Below are positions 1-8,386 of a stretch of 64,000 nt of DNA, one piece after another; position 1 is the first letter of the stretch, and each line of letters begins with the position of its first letter. The notes beneath the pieces were generated by a model. The model did no database searches, had not been told where the DNA came from, and saw only the letters and a program-made list of their open reading frames with translations. The translations under genes and the position numbers were made by a program. Source of the DNA: Catenulispora sp. GP43 (GTDB lineage Bacteria > Actinomycetota > Actinomycetes > Streptomycetales > Catenulisporaceae); contig NZ_JBGCCT010000009.1 of NCBI RefSeq assembly GCF_041260665.1, positions 186,001 through 250,000 on the forward strand, read 5' to 3'.

Positions 1-2405
1 ACGTCGACGTCGCCGACGAGCTCTCCGACTCGTACCGGGAGTACGCGTACTCGGTCATCTACTCGCGCGCCCTGCCCGACGCGCGCGACGGACTCAAGCC
101 GGTCCACCGCCGCATCCTGTTCCAGATGAACGACATGGGCCTGCGGCCGGACCGCGGGTACGTCAAGAGCGCACGCGTCGTCGGCGACGTGATGGGCAAG
201 CTGCACCCGCACTCGGACACCGCGATCTACGACTCGCTGGTGCGCATGGCGCAGTCCTGGGCGATGCGCATCCCGCTGGTCGACGGTCACGGCAACTTCG
301 GCTCGCTCGGCGGCGACGACCCGCCGGCCGCCATGCGGTACACCGAGGCCCGGCTGTCGCCCGCGGCGATGATAATGACCGACTCCATCGACGAGGACAC
401 GGTCGAGTTCACGCCGAACTACGACGGCCAGGAGCTGGAGCCCCAGGTCCTGCCCTCGGCGTTCCCGAACCTGCTGGTGAACGGCGCGGCCGGGATCGCG
501 GTCGGCATGGCCACCAACATGGCGCCGCACAACCTCGGCGAGGTGGTGGCCGCCGCCCGGCACCTGATCAAGCACCCGGACGCCACCCTGGCCGACCTGA
601 TGCGCTTCGTCCCAGGCCCGGACCTGCCCACCGGCGGCCAGATCATCGGCGAGCAGGGCATCCGGGACGCCTACGAGACCGGCCGCGGCGTGTTCAAGAT
701 GCGCGCCACCGCCAAGATCGAGAAGGTCACCGCGCGCCGCGAGGGCATCGTGGTCACCGAGCTGCCCTTCAACACCGGCCCGGAGAAGGTGATCGCCAAG
801 GTCAAGGAGCTGGTGCAGGCCAAGAAGATCCAGGGCATCACCGACCTGAAGGACCTCTCGGACCGGTTCAACGGCCTGAAGCTGGTCATCGAGATCAAGG
901 CCGGGTTCAACCCCGAGGCGGTCCTGGAGCAGCTGTACAAGCTCACGCCGCTGGAGGAGTCCTTCGGCATCAACAACGTGGCGCTGGTCGACGGCCAGCC
1001 GCTGACGCTGGGCCTGAAGGAGCTGCTGGAGGTCTACCTGGACCACCGCTTCGAGGTGGTCCGGCGGCGCACCGAGTTCCGCCGCACCAAGCGGATGGAC
1101 CGGCTGCACCTGGTCGAAGGCCTGCTGATCGCGCTTATCGACATCGACCGGGTGATCCGCATCATCCGCGAGAGCGACGACGCGGCGGCGGCCAAGGAAA
1201 ACCTGATGGCCGCGTTCGCGCTGTCGGACAAGCAGGCCACGTACATCCTGGACACCCCGCTGCGCCGCCTGACCCGCTTCGACTCCCTGGAGCTGGAGTC
1301 CGAGCGGGACAAGCTGACCGGCGAGATCAGGGACCTGACGGCGATCCTGGAGTCCGACACCCTGTTGCGCAAGGTGGTCTCCGACGAGCTGGCCGCCATC
1401 TCCAAGCAGTTCGCCACCCCGCGCCGCAGCGTGCTGGTCGAGGGCGCGCTGCCGGTGTTCGAGGCCCGGCCGCTGGAGATCAGCGACGACCCGGTGGTGG
1501 TCCTGCTGTCGGCCACCGGCCTGCTGGCCCGCACCGCCTCCGGCGCGACGAAGATCGGCACCGGCGGCGAGCGCGGCAAGAACGACGCCGTCGCCTCGCT
1601 CGTGACCTCGACGATAAGGGGCGAGGTCGGCGCGGTGACCACGGCCGGCCGGCTGATCCGGTTCCCGGTGATCGACCTGCCGGTGCTGCCGGAGGCGGCC
1701 GCGAAGGCGGCGCCGAGCCTGGCCGGCGGCGCCCCGGTGTCGGAGTTCGTCCGGCTGGACGAGGACGAGCGCGTGCTGTGCCTGTGCTCGCTGAACGCCG
1801 AGTCCCCCGGCCTGGCGCTGGGCACGCTCCAGGGCGTGGTCAAGCGGGTGGTCCCGGACTATCCGAGGAACCGCGACACCTTCGAGGTGATCACGCTCAA
1901 GGACGGCGACACCCTGATCGGCGCCACCGAGCTGCGCACCGGCGAGGAGGAGCTGGTCTTCATCACCGACGACGCGCAGCTCCTGAAGTACTCGGCCGCG
2001 CTGGTCCGCCCGCAGGGCTGCCCGGCCGGCGGCATGGCCGGCATCACGCTGGGCGACGACGCCTCGGTGATCTTCTTCGGCGCGGTCGACCCCGGCCACG
2101 ACGGCCTGGTGGTCACCATGGCCGGCTCGGACGACGCCCTGGTCGACACCGCGACCACGATCAAGGCCACGCCGTACGACCTGTACCCGACCAAGGGCCG
2201 GGCCACCGGCGGCGTGCGCTGCCAGCGCTTCCTCAAGGGCGAGCACCGGCTGGTGGCCGCGTGGGCGGTGAACGCGCCGGTCTACGCGTGCACGGAGAAC
2301 GGGACGCCGACCCCGCTGCCCGGGCTGGACCCGCGGCGCGACGGGTCGGGGACGCCGGTGGAGGTGCCGATCGCGTTCGTGACGAGCCCGGCGGCTGCGG
2401 GGTAG
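1..2405 (+). CDS. parC: DNA topoisomerase IV subunit A (5' end outside window)
   Basis: This is the DNA-cleaving A subunit of a type IIA topoisomerase, which works with the B subunit at 11048-13153 to decatenate and relax chromosomal DNA. The reading frame is open from the first bases and already carries the family N-terminal signature [16 protein letters not shown] at nt 64-111, so only a short N-terminal piece is missing. The catalytic tyrosine lies in the motif [10 protein letters not shown] (Tyr codon 339-341). About 800 residues are visible, including the breakage-reunion domain and the C-terminal beta-pinwheel repeats. Pairing with a ParE-type B subunit in the same region argues for topoisomerase IV and not gyrase, but GyrA and ParC are close relatives. 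In the quinolone-pocket helix the usual HPHGD reads HPHSD. A strong terminator follows. Confidence 0.93.
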   Translation, partial: VDVADELSDSYREYAYSVIYSRALPDARDGLKPVHRRILFQMNDMGLRPDRGYVKSARVVGDVMGKLHPHSDTAIYDSLVRMAQSWAMRIPLVDGHGNFGSLGGDDPPAAMRYTEARLSPAAMIMTDSIDEDTVEFTPNYDGQELEPQVLPSAFPNLLVNGAAGIAVGMATNMAPHNLGEVVAAARHLIKHPDATLADLMRFVPGPDLPTGGQIIGEQGIRDAYETGRGVFKMRATAKIEKVTARREGIVVTELPFNTGPEKVIAKVKELVQAKKIQGITDLKDLSDRFNGLKLVIEIKAGFNPEAVLEQLYKLTPLEESFGINNVALVDGQPLTLGLKELLEVYLDHRFEVVRRRTEFRRTKRMDRLHLVEGLLIALIDIDRVIRIIRESDDAAAAKENLMAAFALSDKQATYILDTPLRRLTRFDSLELESERDKLTGEIRDLTAILESDTLLRKVVSDELAAISKQFATPRRSVLVEGALPVFEARPLEISDDPVVVLLSATGLLARTASGATKIGTGGERGKNDAVASLVTSTIRGEVGAVTTAGRLIRFPVIDLPVLPEAAAKAAPSLAGGAPVSEFVRLDEDERVLCLCSLNAESPGLALGTLQGVVKRVVPDYPRNRDTFEVITLKDGDTLIGATELRTGEEELVFITDDAQLLKYSAALVRPQGCPAGGMAGITLGDDASVIFFGAVDPGHDGLVVTMAGSDDALVDTATTIKATPYDLYPTKGRATGGVRCQRFLKGEHRLVAAWAVNAPVYACTENGTPTPLPGLDPRRDGSGTPVEVPIAFVTSPAAAG

Positions 2406-2423
2406 CGCCGAAGGCTGTGCGAA

Positions 2424-2465
2424 CGGCTGTGGCCGCCACATCGTGTGGCGGCCACAGCCGTTTTT
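2424..2465 (+). terminator. Rho-independent terminator of parC
   Basis: A 17-bp perfect inverted repeat (2424-2440 and 2444-2460, loop TCG) is followed directly by five T residues. It lies 19 nt after the parC stop and faces the convergent gene at 2500, so it may also limit read-through from that side. Confidence 0.95.
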
Positions 2466-2499
2466 GCCTTTCGGGGCGGGCCGTCAGCCCGCGGCGCTG

Positions 2500-2970
2500 T
2501 CAGCCCCCGAAGATCGCCAACGGATCGCCGGTGAACCAGGTGTTCTCGATGCGCATCCGGCGGATCAGCCAGCGGGATCCGTCGCGCACCAGCTCGACGT
2601 GGTACGGGTTCTTCAGCAGGGCGTGGGTGCCGTGGTCGGCCGTCAGCAGGTGCTGGGCCTCGACCAGCGCCGTGGCGTGCGCGGTGTCGCCGTCGATCTC
2701 CGCGCGCACGTTCGTCACCTGGTGCGTGGTGTCCACGCGGCCGGCGAAGCCGGTCAGGATCGTGGTGACGATCGTGTCCCGGCCGACCATGACCGGCGGG
2801 GTGCCGCCCCACGCGGCCGCCGCCGGGCGGAAGTCGAGTTCGGCGTCCTCGGTCCAGGCGGAGGCGAACAGCTCCGCGTCCTGCGTGTCCTGGCCCTGGC
2901 CGAAACGGTAGAGCGCGTCGGCGATCTCCAGCCGGTCGAGGAGTTCGTTGATCCTGGTGTCGATGTCCAT
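2500..2970 (-). CDS. SnoaL-like / NTF2-fold protein
   Basis: A protein of 156 residues with the cone-shaped NTF2/SnoaL fold pattern: an N-terminal helix (NELLDRLEIADALYRFGQG), an acidic WTEDAELDF strand, a VGRDTIV turn and the C-terminal strand pairs HQVTNVRAEI, ATALVEAQH and WLIRRMRIENTW. Relatives include polyketide cyclases, dehydratases, ring-hydroxylating dioxygenase beta subunits and many proteins of unknown role, so no substrate can be named. The start at 2970 (ATGGACATC) is preferred to an upstream frame-compatible codon because homology-like sequence begins there, although the preceding GAAGG is a weak ribosome-binding site. It is divergent from the LysR regulator at 3060, the usual arrangement of a LysR regulator and its target. 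Confidence 0.8.
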   Translation of the reverse strand: MDIDTRINELLDRLEIADALYRFGQGQDTQDAELFASAWTEDAELDFRPAAAAWGGTPPVMVGRDTIVTTILTGFAGRVDTTHQVTNVRAEIDGDTAHATALVEAQHLLTADHGTHALLKNPYHVELVRDGSRWLIRRMRIENTWFTGDPLAIFGG

Positions 2971-3059
2971 GCCTTCATGGTCGGCCGCCGGGCCGGACCG
3001 ACCAATGGCCCGTTGTGTCATGATCGGTAAGTCACGCTTAACGATCGGATCCGACGGCC

Positions 3060-3863
3060 ATGCTGGAACGCCACGAGCTCGACACCTTCCTCACGCTGGC
3101 CGAGCAGCTGCACTTCGGCCGCACCGCCGAGCTGCTGCACGTCTCCCCGGCCCGCGTCAGCCAGACCATCGCGAAGCTGGAGCGCCGCCTCGGCGTGACA
3201 CTGTTCCGCCGGACGAGCCGCCGGGTGGAGCTGACCGCCGCGGGCGGGGCGCTGTACGCCGAGGTGCGCCCGGCCTGGACGGCGATCATCGAGGCCGTCA
3301 CGCGGACGATGGAGGCCGGGCGGGGCACCACCGGAACGCTGCGGGTGGCGTTCGTCGGGGCCGCGGCCGGGCAGCTGCTGGCCGGGGCGGCGGAGGCGTT
3401 CGGCAAGCGGCATCCGGAGTGCGAGGTCGTGCTCCGCGAGGCGCAGTTCGGCGATGTGGAGCCCTGGCTCGCCGCCGACGAGGCCGACCTGGTTCTGAGC
3501 ATCCGGACACCGGGACTGGCTCAGGGCCCGACATTGGTGAGCGAGATGCGGATGCTCGCGGTGGCGCTGGGGCATCCGTACGCGCGGCGCGAGACGGTCT
3601 CGCTCGCGGATGTGGCGCGGACGACGTTCGTCGAGCCGCGGGCGACGCTTCAGGAGACGCTGACGCTCGTCGGAGCGGGTCGCGGAGTCGCCGAGGTCGG
3701 TGCGCAGACCCGACGCTACCATCCGAGGCCTGATGTGATCTACATACCGATCAGCGGCGCGCCGCCGGTCGAATGGTGCCTGTTGTGGCACGAGGACCGG
3801 GATACCGCGCGAGTGCGGGCCTTCAGCCAGGTCGCCGACGAACTCGTTCACTCATCAGACTGA
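3060..3863 (+). CDS. LysR-family transcriptional regulator
   Basis: A 267-residue LysR-type regulator. The winged helix-turn-helix lies at about residues 4-62, with recognition helix SPARVSQTIAKLERRLG and the wing sequence LFRRTSRRVELTAAG. The remaining ~190 residues form the periplasmic-binding-like effector domain. It is transcribed away from the SnoaL-like gene at 2500-2970 across an 89-nt gap, so that gene is its most likely target, with autorepression from the shared promoter region. The effector cannot be predicted from sequence. The length is slightly below the usual 290-310 residues, which fits the short C-terminal tail. Confidence 0.9.
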   Translation: MLERHELDTFLTLAEQLHFGRTAELLHVSPARVSQTIAKLERRLGVTLFRRTSRRVELTAAGGALYAEVRPAWTAIIEAVTRTMEAGRGTTGTLRVAFVGAAAGQLLAGAAEAFGKRHPECEVVLREAQFGDVEPWLAADEADLVLSIRTPGLAQGPTLVSEMRMLAVALGHPYARRETVSLADVARTTFVEPRATLQETLTLVGAGRGVAEVGAQTRRYHPRPDVIYIPISGAPPVEWCLLWHEDRDTARVRAFSQVADELVHSSD

Positions 3864-3874
3864 CGGAGAAGGGC

Positions 3875-3973
3875 GGAAGCACCGCCGTCCTGCGGCCTGA
3901 GGCACGCGGCGGGAGGTCGTCTCCCCGGCCCCTGTGTGGCTGGGCCGGAGTCCCCGCGGACGGCGGTGCTTCC
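3875..3973. repeat. Long-range inverted repeat with nested hairpin
   Basis: Two perfect 16-nt complementary arms (3875-3890 and 3958-3973) enclose 67 nt that itself contains a CCGGCCC/GGGCCGG hairpin. The element sits in the convergent gap between the LysR gene and the ABC ATPase gene. It could act as a bidirectional terminator or be a structured or repetitive element. No T-tract is present, and 3974-4105 shows no coding potential. Confidence 0.6.
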
Positions 3974-4105
3974 TCATCGGCGGTGACACGGAAGGCCTGC
4001 CACAGCCGGACCGGACCGCGCCTCGGGGTCCGCCGAGGGGTCCGGGGTCTGCGTTCTCATCTGCAAACCGGGGGTTGCGTTGTGGACTCAGTGAGTCTGC
4101 CGGGG

Positions 4106-4846
4106 TCAGGCCCCCACGCCCGCGGCCCCGACGCCCGCGACCCCGACGCCCGCGCTCTCGGCGTCGGAGTCCGCGAGCAGCCTGCCGTCGCCGACGGTGA
4201 TGACCCGGTCGGCGAGCTCCATCATCAGCGGGTCGTGGGTGGCCACCAGCGCGGTCACGTTCTCCGCGGCGACCACCGCGCGCAGCAGCCGCATCACCGC
4301 GCGGCCGGTCTCGGAGTCCAGCTGGCCGGTGGGCTCGTCGGCGATCAGCACCCGCGGCGAGTTGGCCAGCGCCCGGGCCAGCGCCACGCGCTGCTGCTGG
4401 CCGCCGGACATCTCCCCGGGGCGCTGCTTGGTGTGCCCGCCGAGGCCGACCATGTTCAGCAGCAGCTCCACGCGCTGCTCCCGCTCGGCCACCGGGGTCC
4501 GGCGCAGGCGCAGCGGGATGCCGACGTTCTCGGCCGCCGACAGGATCGGGATCAGGGCGAAGGACTGGAACACGAAGCCGAACAGGTCCCGCCGCAGCGC
4601 CGCCAGCTCCTTCTCCCCCAGGTTGCGCCCCGGGCCGGCGAGCTGCCTGCCGTCCACCGCGATCCGGCCGGCGTCCGGCTTGTCCAGGCCGCCGATCAGG
4701 TTCAGCAGCGTCGTCTTGCCCGAGCCGGAGCGGCCGACGATCGCGCACAGCTGCCCCTCGGGCACCGTGAACGACACGTCCTCGACCGCGTGCACGGCGT
4801 TCTCCCCGGAACCGAACGTCCGGCGCAGCCCCTCGACCTCGATCAT
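4106..4846 (-). CDS. ABC transporter ATP-binding protein (MacB/LolD type)
   Basis: A 246-residue ATPase of the MacB/LolD/FtsE class. Walker A is GRSGSGKTT at about residues 38-46, the Q-loop is VFQSFALIP, the signature is MSGGQQQRV, Walker B is VLIADEP and the H-loop is VATHDP. The class normally powers FtsX-like permeases that handle lipoproteins, peptides or lipids rather than import small solutes. The start at 4846 is chosen for its GGGGG ribosome-binding site just upstream. The C-terminus is a low-complexity Gly/Val/Ala repeat, encoded by a repeated CCCCGACGCCCGCG-like unit. It lies 13 nt downstream of a second ATPase gene in the same direction, and no permease gene is visible on either side. 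Confidence 0.92.
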   Translation of the reverse strand: MIEVEGLRRTFGSGENAVHAVEDVSFTVPEGQLCAIVGRSGSGKTTLLNLIGGLDKPDAGRIAVDGRQLAGPGRNLGEKELAALRRDLFGFVFQSFALIPILSAAENVGIPLRLRRTPVAEREQRVELLLNMVGLGGHTKQRPGEMSGGQQQRVALARALANSPRVLIADEPTGQLDSETGRAVMRLLRAVVAAENVTALVATHDPLMMELADRVITVGDGRLLADSDAESAGVGVAGVGAAGVGA

Positions 4847-4859
4847 GTCCCCCACCGGA

Positions 4860-5807
4860 CTACGCCCTCTCGTCCACGGAACCGGCAGCACCCTCAGAAC
4901 CCTGCGCCAGGTCCGGCCAGACCCCGATGTGATCAGGGTTCTTCGCCAGCCGCACCCGGTCCTTCATGCGGAGGTCATCAACGTACTCCTTCGGCAGCTG
5001 CACCCGGCCGGCACGGTCCAGGACCGCGAACTGCTCGGCCGGCGCCGCGCCGTCGCCGCGCCGCAGGACCTCGGTGGAGGTGCGGCCGTCGCGGATCTCC
5101 ACGGTGCGCTGCACCTGGTCGGTCACCTCGTGGTCGTGTGTGACCACCACGATGCTGACCCCCAGCTCCTCGTTCGCGGTGCGCAGCGCGTCGAACACCT
5201 GCTGGCTGGTCCCGGAGTCCAGCTCGCCGGTCGGCTCGTCGGCGAACACCACCTCGGGGTCGTTGGCCAGCGCCACCGCGATCGACACCCGCTGCTGCTC
5301 GCCGCCGGACATCTGCCCCGGGCGCCGGCCGGCGCAGTAGCCGACGCCCAGCAGGTCCAGCAGCTCGGCGGAGCGGCGCCGGGCGTACTTGCGCTTCTTG
5401 CCGGCGAAGCCCATCGGGAGCGCGACGTTGTCGGCGGCATTCAGGTAGGGCAGCAGGTTTCGCGCCGTCTGCTGCCAGATGAAGCCGACCGTCTCGCGCC
5501 GGTAGCGCAGGCGGTCGCGGCCCTTCATGGTGAGCAGGTCGTACCCGCCGACCCTGGCGACGCCGGCGGTGGGGGTGTCGAGCCCGGACAGGATGTTCAG
5601 CAGCGTGGACTTGCCGCTGCCGGAGGCCCCGACGATCGCGACCAGTTCCCCGGCCCGCACCAGGAGGTCCAGGCCCTGCAGGGCCTGGACCTCGATGCCG
5701 TCGGTCTTGTAGATCCGGACCAGGTTGTCGCAGACGATCTTGGCGTCCTCGCCGTAGACCGATTTCGGCTGCGCCGCCGCGAGCTCAAGCTCCTGAAGGG
5801 TGCTCAT
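4860..5807 (-). CDS. ABC transporter ATP-binding protein with AbrB-like C-terminal tail
   Basis: A 315-residue ATPase of the same MacB/LolD class. Walker A is GASGSGKST (about 60-68), the signature is MSGGEQQRV, Walker B is VVFADEP and the H-loop is VVTHDH. After the nucleotide-binding domain there are about 80 extra residues. They include AGRVQLPKEYVDDLRMKDRV, which resembles the swapped-hairpin AbrB/SpoVT motif (GRVxIPKEIR...GxxxGDxV), and end in a DHIGVWPD segment. The start codon lies inside the end of the upstream gene (23-nt overlap), so translation is probably coupled. With the ATPase at 4106 it forms a pair, but the permease partner must be encoded elsewhere. Confidence 0.9.
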   Translation of the reverse strand: MSTLQELELAAAQPKSVYGEDAKIVCDNLVRIYKTDGIEVQALQGLDLLVRAGELVAIVGASGSGKSTLLNILSGLDTPTAGVARVGGYDLLTMKGRDRLRYRRETVGFIWQQTARNLLPYLNAADNVALPMGFAGKKRKYARRRSAELLDLLGVGYCAGRRPGQMSGGEQQRVSIAVALANDPEVVFADEPTGELDSGTSQQVFDALRTANEELGVSIVVVTHDHEVTDQVQRTVEIRDGRTSTEVLRRGDGAAPAEQFAVLDRAGRVQLPKEYVDDLRMKDRVRLAKNPDHIGVWPDLAQGSEGAAGSVDERA

Positions 5808-6513
5808 GCGCGTTAGGACGAGCCGGCTCGCTGCCTCCGTTGCGGTCGTTATGGAACGGTGACCATCCGGCCGGATGCGCGCCGACGGTGTCCGGCATCC
5901 AGCCGGGCTCGCCGAGCAGGCCCTTGTGGAGCGTGCCGCGGATCTGGTGCCGCGAGGGCCCCTCGGAGCCGCGCAGCCAGCCGCGCATGATGTGGACGTC
6001 CGGCACCTCGCGCTTGCACCAGGCGACGATCGAGTCCAGCACCGCGTTGCGCTCGCCGCTGACCCGCATCATGCGCGGGAAGGAGACCGGGAAGGTGACC
6101 GTGTTCTTCAGGTCGGTGACCGCGCCGTGCGCCAGGTTGGACGCGGTGCGGGCGCGGTCGTGGTTCGGCGGCCACGGCGCACCGAGCTTGAGGCCCTCGG
6201 TCTCGGGCTCGCCGAGCAGCACCACGTCCACGGTCCGGCCGTCGGCGCCGCCGAAGCTGATCCGGCCCGCGCGGGCCCAGACGTACAGCCGGCTCAACGG
6301 CAGGTCGCGGACCAGCGCGCCGGAGCCCTCGCGCCATCGGAGCAGCTGCATCCGTCCCGGTGCGGAGGACTCCCAGTCCTCGCGCGCGACGGTGCGCAGC
6401 GCGACCACTTCGTGGTCGTGGACGGCGGGGAAGCCGTACCGGCGGGCCTCGGGGCCGGCGGCCTGGGAAGCCTCGTCGTTCTCAGCCGCTGCGAGCTTGG
6501 GACTCTCGGACAT
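5785..6513 (-). CDS. Conserved hypothetical protein upstream of the ABC ATPase pair
   Basis: About 242 residues, with no family I recognise and no membrane segment or signal peptide. The sequence is soluble-looking with several Trp-rich stretches (VALRTVAREDWES, MQLLRWREGSG, APWPPNHDRAR) and a conserved-looking core around FPVSFPRMMRVSGERNAVLD. Start choice: the frame also has a GTG at 6522, but the ATG at 6513 is better placed behind GAGG. Its 3' end overlaps the start of the downstream ABC ATPase by 23 nt, so it is probably co-translated with it and functionally linked. It is not a permease. Divergent from the sucrase/ferredoxin-like gene. Confidence 0.75.
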   Translation of the reverse strand: MSESPKLAAAENDEASQAAGPEARRYGFPAVHDHEVVALRTVAREDWESSAPGRMQLLRWREGSGALVRDLPLSRLYVWARAGRISFGGADGRTVDVVLLGEPETEGLKLGAPWPPNHDRARTASNLAHGAVTDLKNTVTFPVSFPRMMRVSGERNAVLDSIVAWCKREVPDVHIMRGWLRGSEGPSRHQIRGTLHKGLLGEPGWMPDTVGAHPAGWSPFHNDRNGGSEPARPNAHEHPSGA

Positions 6514-6618
6514 GGTGCGCACCTCGCTGTTCGAAGCACCCCCCGATCTGTCTCGCCATCACCATCGTGAACCCGGCTCCGCACAAAAGCGAGCGGTGTG
6601 GGGGTGCGCGATGGGCGT

Positions 6619-6624
6619 TATGGT
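6619..6624 (+). promoter_or_regulatory. Candidate -10 element (TATGGT) of a leaderless transcript
   Basis: TATGGT fits TANNNT and lies 7 nt before ATG 6632. No clear -35 is seen. If it is not used, translation would start at ATG 6611 behind GGGGG at 6600-6604. Confidence 0.4.
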
Positions 6625-6631
6625 CGGGGGC

Positions 6632-7615
6632 ATGCGCGACGATCAACTTCCTGCTCCCCAGCCCCACGCGTGTTCGGTGCTGTCCCGCGAGCTGGACGAG
6701 CCGCTGGCCGGGACCGGTGCCGAGGCCACGGCGTGGCTGCTGGTGGAGCAGCCGGGACCCTGGGGGCGGGCCGCCGTCACCGAGAGCCGCCTGGACCCGG
6801 CGCTGGGCGCCGAACTGGAGGGCCGCGCGGCCGGGACCGGGGTCCGACCGGCCCTGATCCGCCGAGTCGAGGACCACCACGACGCCGCGCCGCGCCACCG
6901 CCGCTGGTTCGCCGCCTCGACCCACCCGAAGCGCACCTGGCTGGCCACCGGGATGGTCGAGTACCCCACCGACCTGCTGAAGATCGACTTCGCCGCGCTG
7001 GGCGCCGGCGACCGGCGCGCGGTGGCGGCGCTGGACGCCGGATTCCCTGGCACACCGCTGCTCGGGGTCTGCACCAACGGCAAGCGCGACGCCTGCTGCG
7101 CGACCCGCGGCCGTCAGGTGGCGGTCGCGGCCGAGGCGCTGGACTCGGCCTCGGGGCCGGGGGCGGACGCCGCGTTCCCGGCGGTGTGGGAGATCACGCA
7201 CCTGGGCGGACACCGGTTCGCACCGACGGCGGTGGTGCTGCCGTCCGGATACTCCTACGGCCGGCTGGACGCGGTCTCGGCGACCGGGGTGCTGGCCGAG
7301 GCGCGCCGCGGCCGGATGGCGGTGGCGGGCTGCCGGGGGCGGTCGACCTGGCCGCGGGCCGGGCAGGTCGCGGAGCTGGCGGTGCGGTCGGCGCTCGAGG
7401 AGACGGCTGAGGGCGCGCTGGACGTGGTGTCGGTGACGCGGACGGCCCCGGATCCGGCGCCGGCCTGGACGGCGGTGGTCGAGCACGAGGACGGCCGGGC
7501 GTTCGCGGTGTCGGTCACCGGCTCGTTGGCCGCCGTTCCGCGTCCGGAAAGCTGCGGGAAGGCCGACGGCACACCGCTTGAGCTGCGGGTGGAGGCCGTC
7601 GATAAGATCCGGTGA
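6632..7615 (+). CDS. Sucrase/ferredoxin-like protein
   Basis: About 327 residues of the Suc_Fer-like family, which has a thioredoxin-like ferredoxin fold. The diagnostic cysteine cluster GVCTNGKRDACCATRGR sits mid-protein, followed by HLGGHRFAPTAVVLPSGY, the family's second conserved block. The early WLLVEQPGPWG motif is also typical. Family members are thought to bind a [2Fe-2S] cluster, but a physiological reaction is not established despite the name. In-frame ATGs exist at 6611, 6620 and 6632. I use 6632 because it has a TANNNT hexamer at leaderless spacing, while 6611 has a reasonable SD, so the true start is uncertain by 7 codons. Its stop is 1 nt upstream of the next gene's ATG. Confidence 0.85.
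   Translation: MRDDQLPAPQPHACSVLSRELDEPLAGTGAEATAWLLVEQPGPWGRAAVTESRLDPALGAELEGRAAGTGVRPALIRRVEDHHDAAPRHRRWFAASTHPKRTWLATGMVEYPTDLLKIDFAALGAGDRRAVAALDAGFPGTPLLGVCTNGKRDACCATRGRQVAVAAEALDSASGPGADAAFPAVWEITHLGGHRFAPTAVVLPSGYSYGRLDAVSATGVLAEARRGRMAVAGCRGRSTWPRAGQVAELAVRSALEETAEGALDVVSVTRTAPDPAPAWTAVVEHEDGRAFAVSVTGSLAAVPRPESCGKADGTPLELRVEAVDKIR
7578..7608 (+). promoter_or_regulatory. Promoter TTGAGC-19-TAAGAT, probably leaderless
   Basis: A -35-like TTGAGC (7578-7583) and -10 TAAGAT (7603-7608) lie within the 3' end of the preceding gene. The ATG at 7617 is 8 nt past the -10, so transcription would begin at or next to the start codon. Confidence 0.55.
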
Positions 7616-7616
7616 C

Positions 7617-8276
7617 ATGAGCGACTTGCCGCTGAGCGGGATCAAGAACGCACGCGACCTCGGGGGGATACCGACCGGTTCGGGGGCGGTGGTGCAGCCG
7701 CTGCGGCTGCTGCGCACCGCCCGCCTGAACCGGCCGACCGGCGCCGACCTCGCCTGGCTGGCCTCGATCGGCCTGCGGACGGTGGTGGACCTGCGGCAGC
7801 CGTTCGAGATCGCGGCGTGGCCGGACGACCTCGGCGAGCTGGCGGTGGAGCGGGTGAACGTGGCGCCGAGCCTGGACAACGAGGGCGCGGGAACGTTCTT
7901 CGAGCTGTACCTGGAGTGGCTGGACCACAGCGGCGAGGCGTTCGCCGGCGCGGTGCACGCGCTGGCACGTCCCGGCGCGCTGCCGGCGCTGGTGCACTGC
8001 ACAGCGGGCAAGGACCGGACCGGGGTGCTGGTGGCGCTGGTGCTGGACGTGCTCGGGGTCGGGGAGAAGGAGATCGTCGCGGACTATCTGCTCTCGCACG
8101 CGCGGCTGTCGGCGGACCCGGGGGATGTGATCTACCAGCATGTGATCACCGAGGAGCTGATCACCGGGTCGCTGGCGCATGTGCGCGAGCGGTTCGGGAG
8201 CGCCGAGGGGTACTTGCTGGCGCACGGGGTGAGCGCGGAGGAGATCGCGGCGCTGCGGGAGGGGTTGCTGGGGTAG
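7617..8276 (+). CDS. Protein-tyrosine/lipid phosphatase (DSP-like)
   Basis: A 219-residue cysteine phosphatase. The P-loop is VHCTAGKDRTGVL (C-x5-R with the extra Lys-Asp of the PTP3/MptpB group), preceded by the general signature NARDLGGIPT near the N-terminus and the DLRQPFE segment. The MptpB-like group in actinobacteria dephosphorylates phosphotyrosine and phosphoinositides, so the substrate could be protein or lipid. The start ATG at 7617 follows the previous stop by 1 nt and has no Shine-Dalgarno but has a well-spaced promoter hexamer. The gene ends in a convergent gap of about 107 nt filled by short tandem repeats. Confidence 0.9.
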   Translation: MSDLPLSGIKNARDLGGIPTGSGAVVQPLRLLRTARLNRPTGADLAWLASIGLRTVVDLRQPFEIAAWPDDLGELAVERVNVAPSLDNEGAGTFFELYLEWLDHSGEAFAGAVHALARPGALPALVHCTAGKDRTGVLVALVLDVLGVGEKEIVADYLLSHARLSADPGDVIYQHVITEELITGSLAHVRERFGSAEGYLLAHGVSAEEIAALREGLLG

Positions 8277-8290
8277 GGGTTCGGCTCAGG

Positions 8291-8386
8291 GCCCGAGCTG
8301 CGCCTCGGGCCCCGACCGCCGCGCCCCAGGCCCCGGCCTGCGCCTCAGTCCCGACCGCGGCGCCTCAGGTCCCGACCTGCGCCTCA
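8291..8386. repeat. Degenerate ~19-20 bp tandem repeat
   Basis: About five head-to-tail copies of a unit close to GTCCCGACCTGCGCCTCAG occupy the gap between two convergent genes. The last two pairs form a ~39-bp direct duplication. The final copy contains the stop codon of the gene at 8384, so the array may have grown by duplication of that gene's 3' end. Confidence 0.75.

Noticed and set aside
3875-3973. Cobalamin or other riboswitch
   Set aside because: No conserved cobalamin-box or other riboswitch core is present, and both flanking genes are convergent, so there is no downstream gene to control.
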